Program-made: the position numbers and the translations under genes
The notes under the pieces: generated by a model
What the model was told of the DNA's origin: nothing
Database searches by the model: none
The model's input: the letters and a program-made list of their open reading frames with translations, nothing else
Shown: positions 61,275-64,000 of the stretch, piece by piece
How positions within the stretch are numbered: position 1 is the first letter of the stretch
How the letters are laid out: every line of letters begins with the position of its first letter
DNA from: DATMER01 sp034667225
GTDB lineage: Bacteria > Acidobacteriota > Thermoanaerobaculia > Multivoradales > UBA5704
Assembly: GCA_034667225.1 (NCBI GenBank)
Contig: JAXDKG010000012.1
Location: forward strand, 1 to 64,000
Direction of reading: 5' to 3'
Length of the DNA stretch: 64,000 bases

Positions 61275-64000
61275 CTACGTCCTTTCCTCGTGCTCCGGGT
61301 GTGCGTGCTCGGAAGGCAGCGCGGGGTTCGGATTGGTGATCTTCGCGAGGTACGTGGTGCGCGGCCGGGTGTTGAGAAACTCGAGCAGGCCGTAGTTGAG
61401 CGGGTCGGACTTCCACTGCGCCACTTCCGAGTCCCGGTCGTTGATGTCGCCGAACACGATGGCCTGGGTGGGGCACGCCTGCTGGCAGGCGGTCTGGAGC
61501 GTGTTGGCCGGGATCGGCCGGTTCTCGACCTTGGACTCGATCTTGGCCTGCTCGATGCGCTGCACGCAGTAGGTGCACTTCTCCATGACGCCGCGCATGC
61601 GCACGGTCACGTCCGGGTTCTGGAGCAGGGCGAGCACCGGCGTATCCTTGTCGCTGTAGCGCAGGAAGTTGAACCGCCGCACCTTGTAGGGGCAGTTGTT
61701 CGAGCAGTAGCGCGTGCCCACGCAGCGGTTGTAGACCATGTCGTTCAACCCCTCGTCGCTGTGCGCCGTGGCCGCCACCGGGCAGACCACCTCGCAAGGG
61801 GCGTTCTCGCAATGCATGCAGGGCACCGGCTGGTTGTGGATGCGCGGATCGTCCATGTCGCCCGCGTAGTAGCGGTCCACCCGGATCCAGTGCATCTCCC
61901 GCCCGCGCATCACCTGCTCCTTGCCCACCACGGGGATGTTGTTCTCCGCCTGGCAGGCGATGATGCAGGAGCTGCAACCGGTGCAGACGTTGAGGTCGAT
62001 CGCCATGCCCCAGGCGTGGCCCTCGTACTTCCAGCGCGGGTAGAGGGTCTCGTCGGGCTCCGGCTCCTCGCGCTCCTTTTTGATGAAGTCCGGATCGCGG
62101 CGGAATTCCTCCAGCGTGCCGGTCATCACCAGGTGGCGTTGCTCGGCCTGCTCTCCTGCCAGAGGGATCTCGCCGTCCGGACCCATTCCGCTCTGCCTCT
62201 TGCCCTGGGGCAGCACGTGATGGTTCTGGGTGCAGGCGAAGTCGAAGCGGCCGCCCAGGCCGCGGATCTCGGCGCCGGGCAGGGTCCACAGATTCTGCGA
62301 GGTGCGCAACTCGTAGGCATTGAAGCCGAGACCGGTGGCGCGGCCCGCCCGGCGCCGGCCGTAGCCCAGGGTCAGCATGGCAGTGCCCGCGGCCATGCCG
62401 GGGAGCACCCAGACCGCGGCCTGGACCTTGCGGCCGTTCCACGAGATCTCGGCCGTCTCCTCGTGGCTCACGTTCAGGCGCTCGGCCGTGGCCGGACCGA
62501 CCATCAGGGCATTGTCCCAGGTCAGCTTGCTCATCGGCTTGGGCAGCTCCTGGAGCCAGACGTTCTGCGCCAGGCTGCCATCCCAGACGGTCGGATCGGG
62601 CCGCAGTTTCAAGGTCACTTTGTTACTGGCCTCGGAGCGAGCCTTCTGCAGCGAAGCCGTGATCTCGGCCGCCGCCTGCTGGACCGCGCCGCCGTTGACC
62701 GAGGCGCCGGCGGGAGGGAGCTGGGTGGCGGGGACGATCCCGTCGTGCACCACCTTGCGCCAGGCCTCCTCGAAGTTGCCGACCAGTAAAGTCTTCCAAT
62801 GCTCCTGCACCAGCTCGAAGCTGGTGGTATCGGCGCGGCTCGCGAAAGTGGCGGCAATGACCTCCTGTTCGGTCTTGCCGTCGTAGAGCGGCTCGATCAA
62901 CGGCTGCATCAGGCTGACCGTGCCGTCGAAGGAGCGGGCGTCGCCCCAGCTCTCCAACTCGTGGGCGGCGGGGATGTGCCACTGGCAATATTCGGAGGTC
63001 TCGTTCTCGTAGAGGCCGTGATGAGCGCGCAACGGGACTTTCTGAAGCGCCTGCGCGAAGTTCAGGTCCACCGGGGCCGAGTAGACCGGGTTGACCCCGC
63101 CGAGCATCAGGAGCAGCTCGACGCGGCCAGCGTTCATGTCGGTCACGAGCTGGCGCATCGAAGCGACCTGGTCGACAGGAGCGGCTTCGACAGGAGCGGT
63201 TTGGAACACCGTCCGCCCTACGTTTCCGAGCGCCTGGTTGATGCCATGGACCAGCACCTGCACCGCGGGCGAGGAGTATTCGTCGGCCGCCACGATCGAG
63301 GCCCCGGTGTTGGCGCGCAGATCCTCGGCGATCGCCTTGACGAACTTCCGGGCGCGATCATCGATCAGGACATCCCCCACACCGGCGGTTCCCGCCGGGC
63401 CTACGGCTCCGACGGCCTGCGCGAGAGCGAGGGTGAACGCCTCGATCTCGGCGGCGGGCAGGGGGAGGCGGTGGTCCGCGAGGGTGCCGGTGTTCGTCGG
63501 AATGCTCTCGACCGCGTAGAGCCGGCTCATCTGGAGGTTGCCCTTGCGCACCCGGCGGGTGCGGGCAAAGTCGCGCTGGTAGCGGACGTTTCCCGGCCCC
63601 TGGGTGAGGACGTCCGAGTCGATCGCCAGCACCACGCGCGCCGCGGAAAAGTCATAGCGGGTCTCGAGCGGCTGACCGAAAGCGCGGGTCGCGGCGGCGC
63701 GGCCATGATGGCCGCCCGCGGCCTCCCACTGATGCCATCGGGCACGGGGGAAGCGCGTGAGAAGGTCCTGCATCTGGGCCGCGAGCGTCGGGGAGGTCAC
63801 GGTCCCGGTGAGGATGCGGACCCCTTCGCCGCCGAGCCCCTGGAGAGCGCGCAACCGGTTGCCGAGGTCGGCCACGAAGGCGCCCCAGGTGGAGATGCGC
63901 CCGTTGTGGAGGACCGACTGCGAGCGCTCCGGGTCGTACAGGGTCAGCACCGCGGCCTGGGCGAACACGTCGGTGGCGCCGAGGCTCGCCGGATGGTCCG
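61275..64000 (-). CDS. actB: Alternative complex III iron-sulfur subunit ActB (partial)
   Basis: The frame is open to the window edge: upstream of GTG 63968 it continues with DHPASLGATD, so the true start lies beyond 64000. The visible part of about 908 residues has a molybdopterin-oxidoreductase-like region without evident Mo ligand, followed by a C-terminal ferredoxin-like domain with four cysteine clusters (CTGCSSCIIACQAE, CMHCENAPCEVVCP, CSNNCPY, CTYCVQRI...CQQACP). It carries electrons from quinol to the heme subunits. Confidence 0.95.
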   Translation of the reverse strand, partial: DHPASLGATDVFAQAAVLTLYDPERSQSVLHNGRISTWGAFVADLGNRLRALQGLGGEGVRILTGTVTSPTLAAQMQDLLTRFPRARWHQWEAAGGHHGRAAATRAFGQPLETRYDFSAARVVLAIDSDVLTQGPGNVRYQRDFARTRRVRKGNLQMSRLYAVESIPTNTGTLADHRLPLPAAEIEAFTLALAQAVGAVGPAGTAGVGDVLIDDRARKFVKAIAEDLRANTGASIVAADEYSSPAVQVLVHGINQALGNVGRTVFQTAPVEAAPVDQVASMRQLVTDMNAGRVELLLMLGGVNPVYSAPVDLNFAQALQKVPLRAHHGLYENETSEYCQWHIPAAHELESWGDARSFDGTVSLMQPLIEPLYDGKTEQEVIAATFASRADTTSFELVQEHWKTLLVGNFEEAWRKVVHDGIVPATQLPPAGASVNGGAVQQAAAEITASLQKARSEASNKVTLKLRPDPTVWDGSLAQNVWLQELPKPMSKLTWDNALMVGPATAERLNVSHEETAEISWNGRKVQAAVWVLPGMAAGTAMLTLGYGRRRAGRATGLGFNAYELRTSQNLWTLPGAEIRGLGGRFDFACTQNHHVLPQGKRQSGMGPDGEIPLAGEQAEQRHLVMTGTLEEFRRDPDFIKKEREEPEPDETLYPRWKYEGHAWGMAIDLNVCTGCSSCIIACQAENNIPVVGKEQVMRGREMHWIRVDRYYAGDMDDPRIHNQPVPCMHCENAPCEVVCPVAATAHSDEGLNDMVYNRCVGTRYCSNNCPYKVRRFNFLRYSDKDTPVLALLQNPDVTVRMRGVMEKCTYCVQRIEQAKIESKVENRPIPANTLQTACQQACPTQAIVFGDINDRDSEVAQWKSDPLNYGLLEFLNTRPRTTYLAKITNPNPALPSEHAHPEHEERT

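Overview
The window comes from a GC-rich, Gram-negative, aerobic bacterium. It carries an outer-membrane LptD, TonB-type C-termini, and a long operon for alternative complex III joined to a caa3-type cytochrome c oxidase. The gene mix (alternative complex III, pseudokinase-TonB fusion, DUF748, leaderless XRE regulators, 21-bp intergenic repeat arrays) fits an Acidobacteriota-like soil lineage. That placement is inference; no marker gene in the window proves it.

Layout. 1-17.4 kb: edge of an IS630-like transposase, then housekeeping genes (RluA-type pseudouridine synthase, DUF748 protein, two paralogous XRE regulators around an M24-like protein, malic enzyme, CsgG-like protein, pseudokinase-TonB, ruvX-mltG, a PEMT/ICMT-type methyltransferase, msrA, PAP2 phosphatase, aminotransferase). 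18-22 kb: secreted proteins, a hydrolase with its TetR regulator, and a yefM-yoeB toxin-antitoxin pair. 22-33.3 kb: thiolase, lptD and a tightly overlapping envelope-precursor operon (nucleotidyltransferase, rfbD, three SDR enzymes, a dolichol/phytol-kinase + DUF92 fusion, a UbiA prenyltransferase). 33.3-37.8 kb: HD phosphohydrolase, BNR lipoprotein, two M23 peptidases, ZIP transporter, DUF1304.

37.9-52.3 kb is an accessory island. A 21-bp tandem array is split by two related IS1-family transposons, each about 3.5 kb. Both have perfect terminal inverted repeats, 8-bp target duplications, and a DDE transposase reading into one end. They share a cargo of unknown function (genes here called A, B, C and D); one also carries a HicB-HicA-like pair. 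Next come a more AT-rich two-gene cassette (P-loop GTPase plus a membrane protein, a candidate conflict system), a group II intron with its reverse transcriptase, and parD with a broken parE. 52.3-64 kb: on the minus strand, actB (cut by the window edge), C, D, E, F, a small membrane protein, SCO, and oxidase subunits II, I, III and IV. This quinol:cytochrome c oxidoreductase/terminal oxidase would move electrons from quinol to oxygen.

The two most unusual signals are (i) the pair of IS1-family transposons with a conserved cargo module and a conserved leader, and (ii) four separate intergenic arrays that share a 21-bp period although their unit sequences differ. When both transposons are removed on paper with one target copy each, the 21-bp register of the interrupted array is restored exactly.
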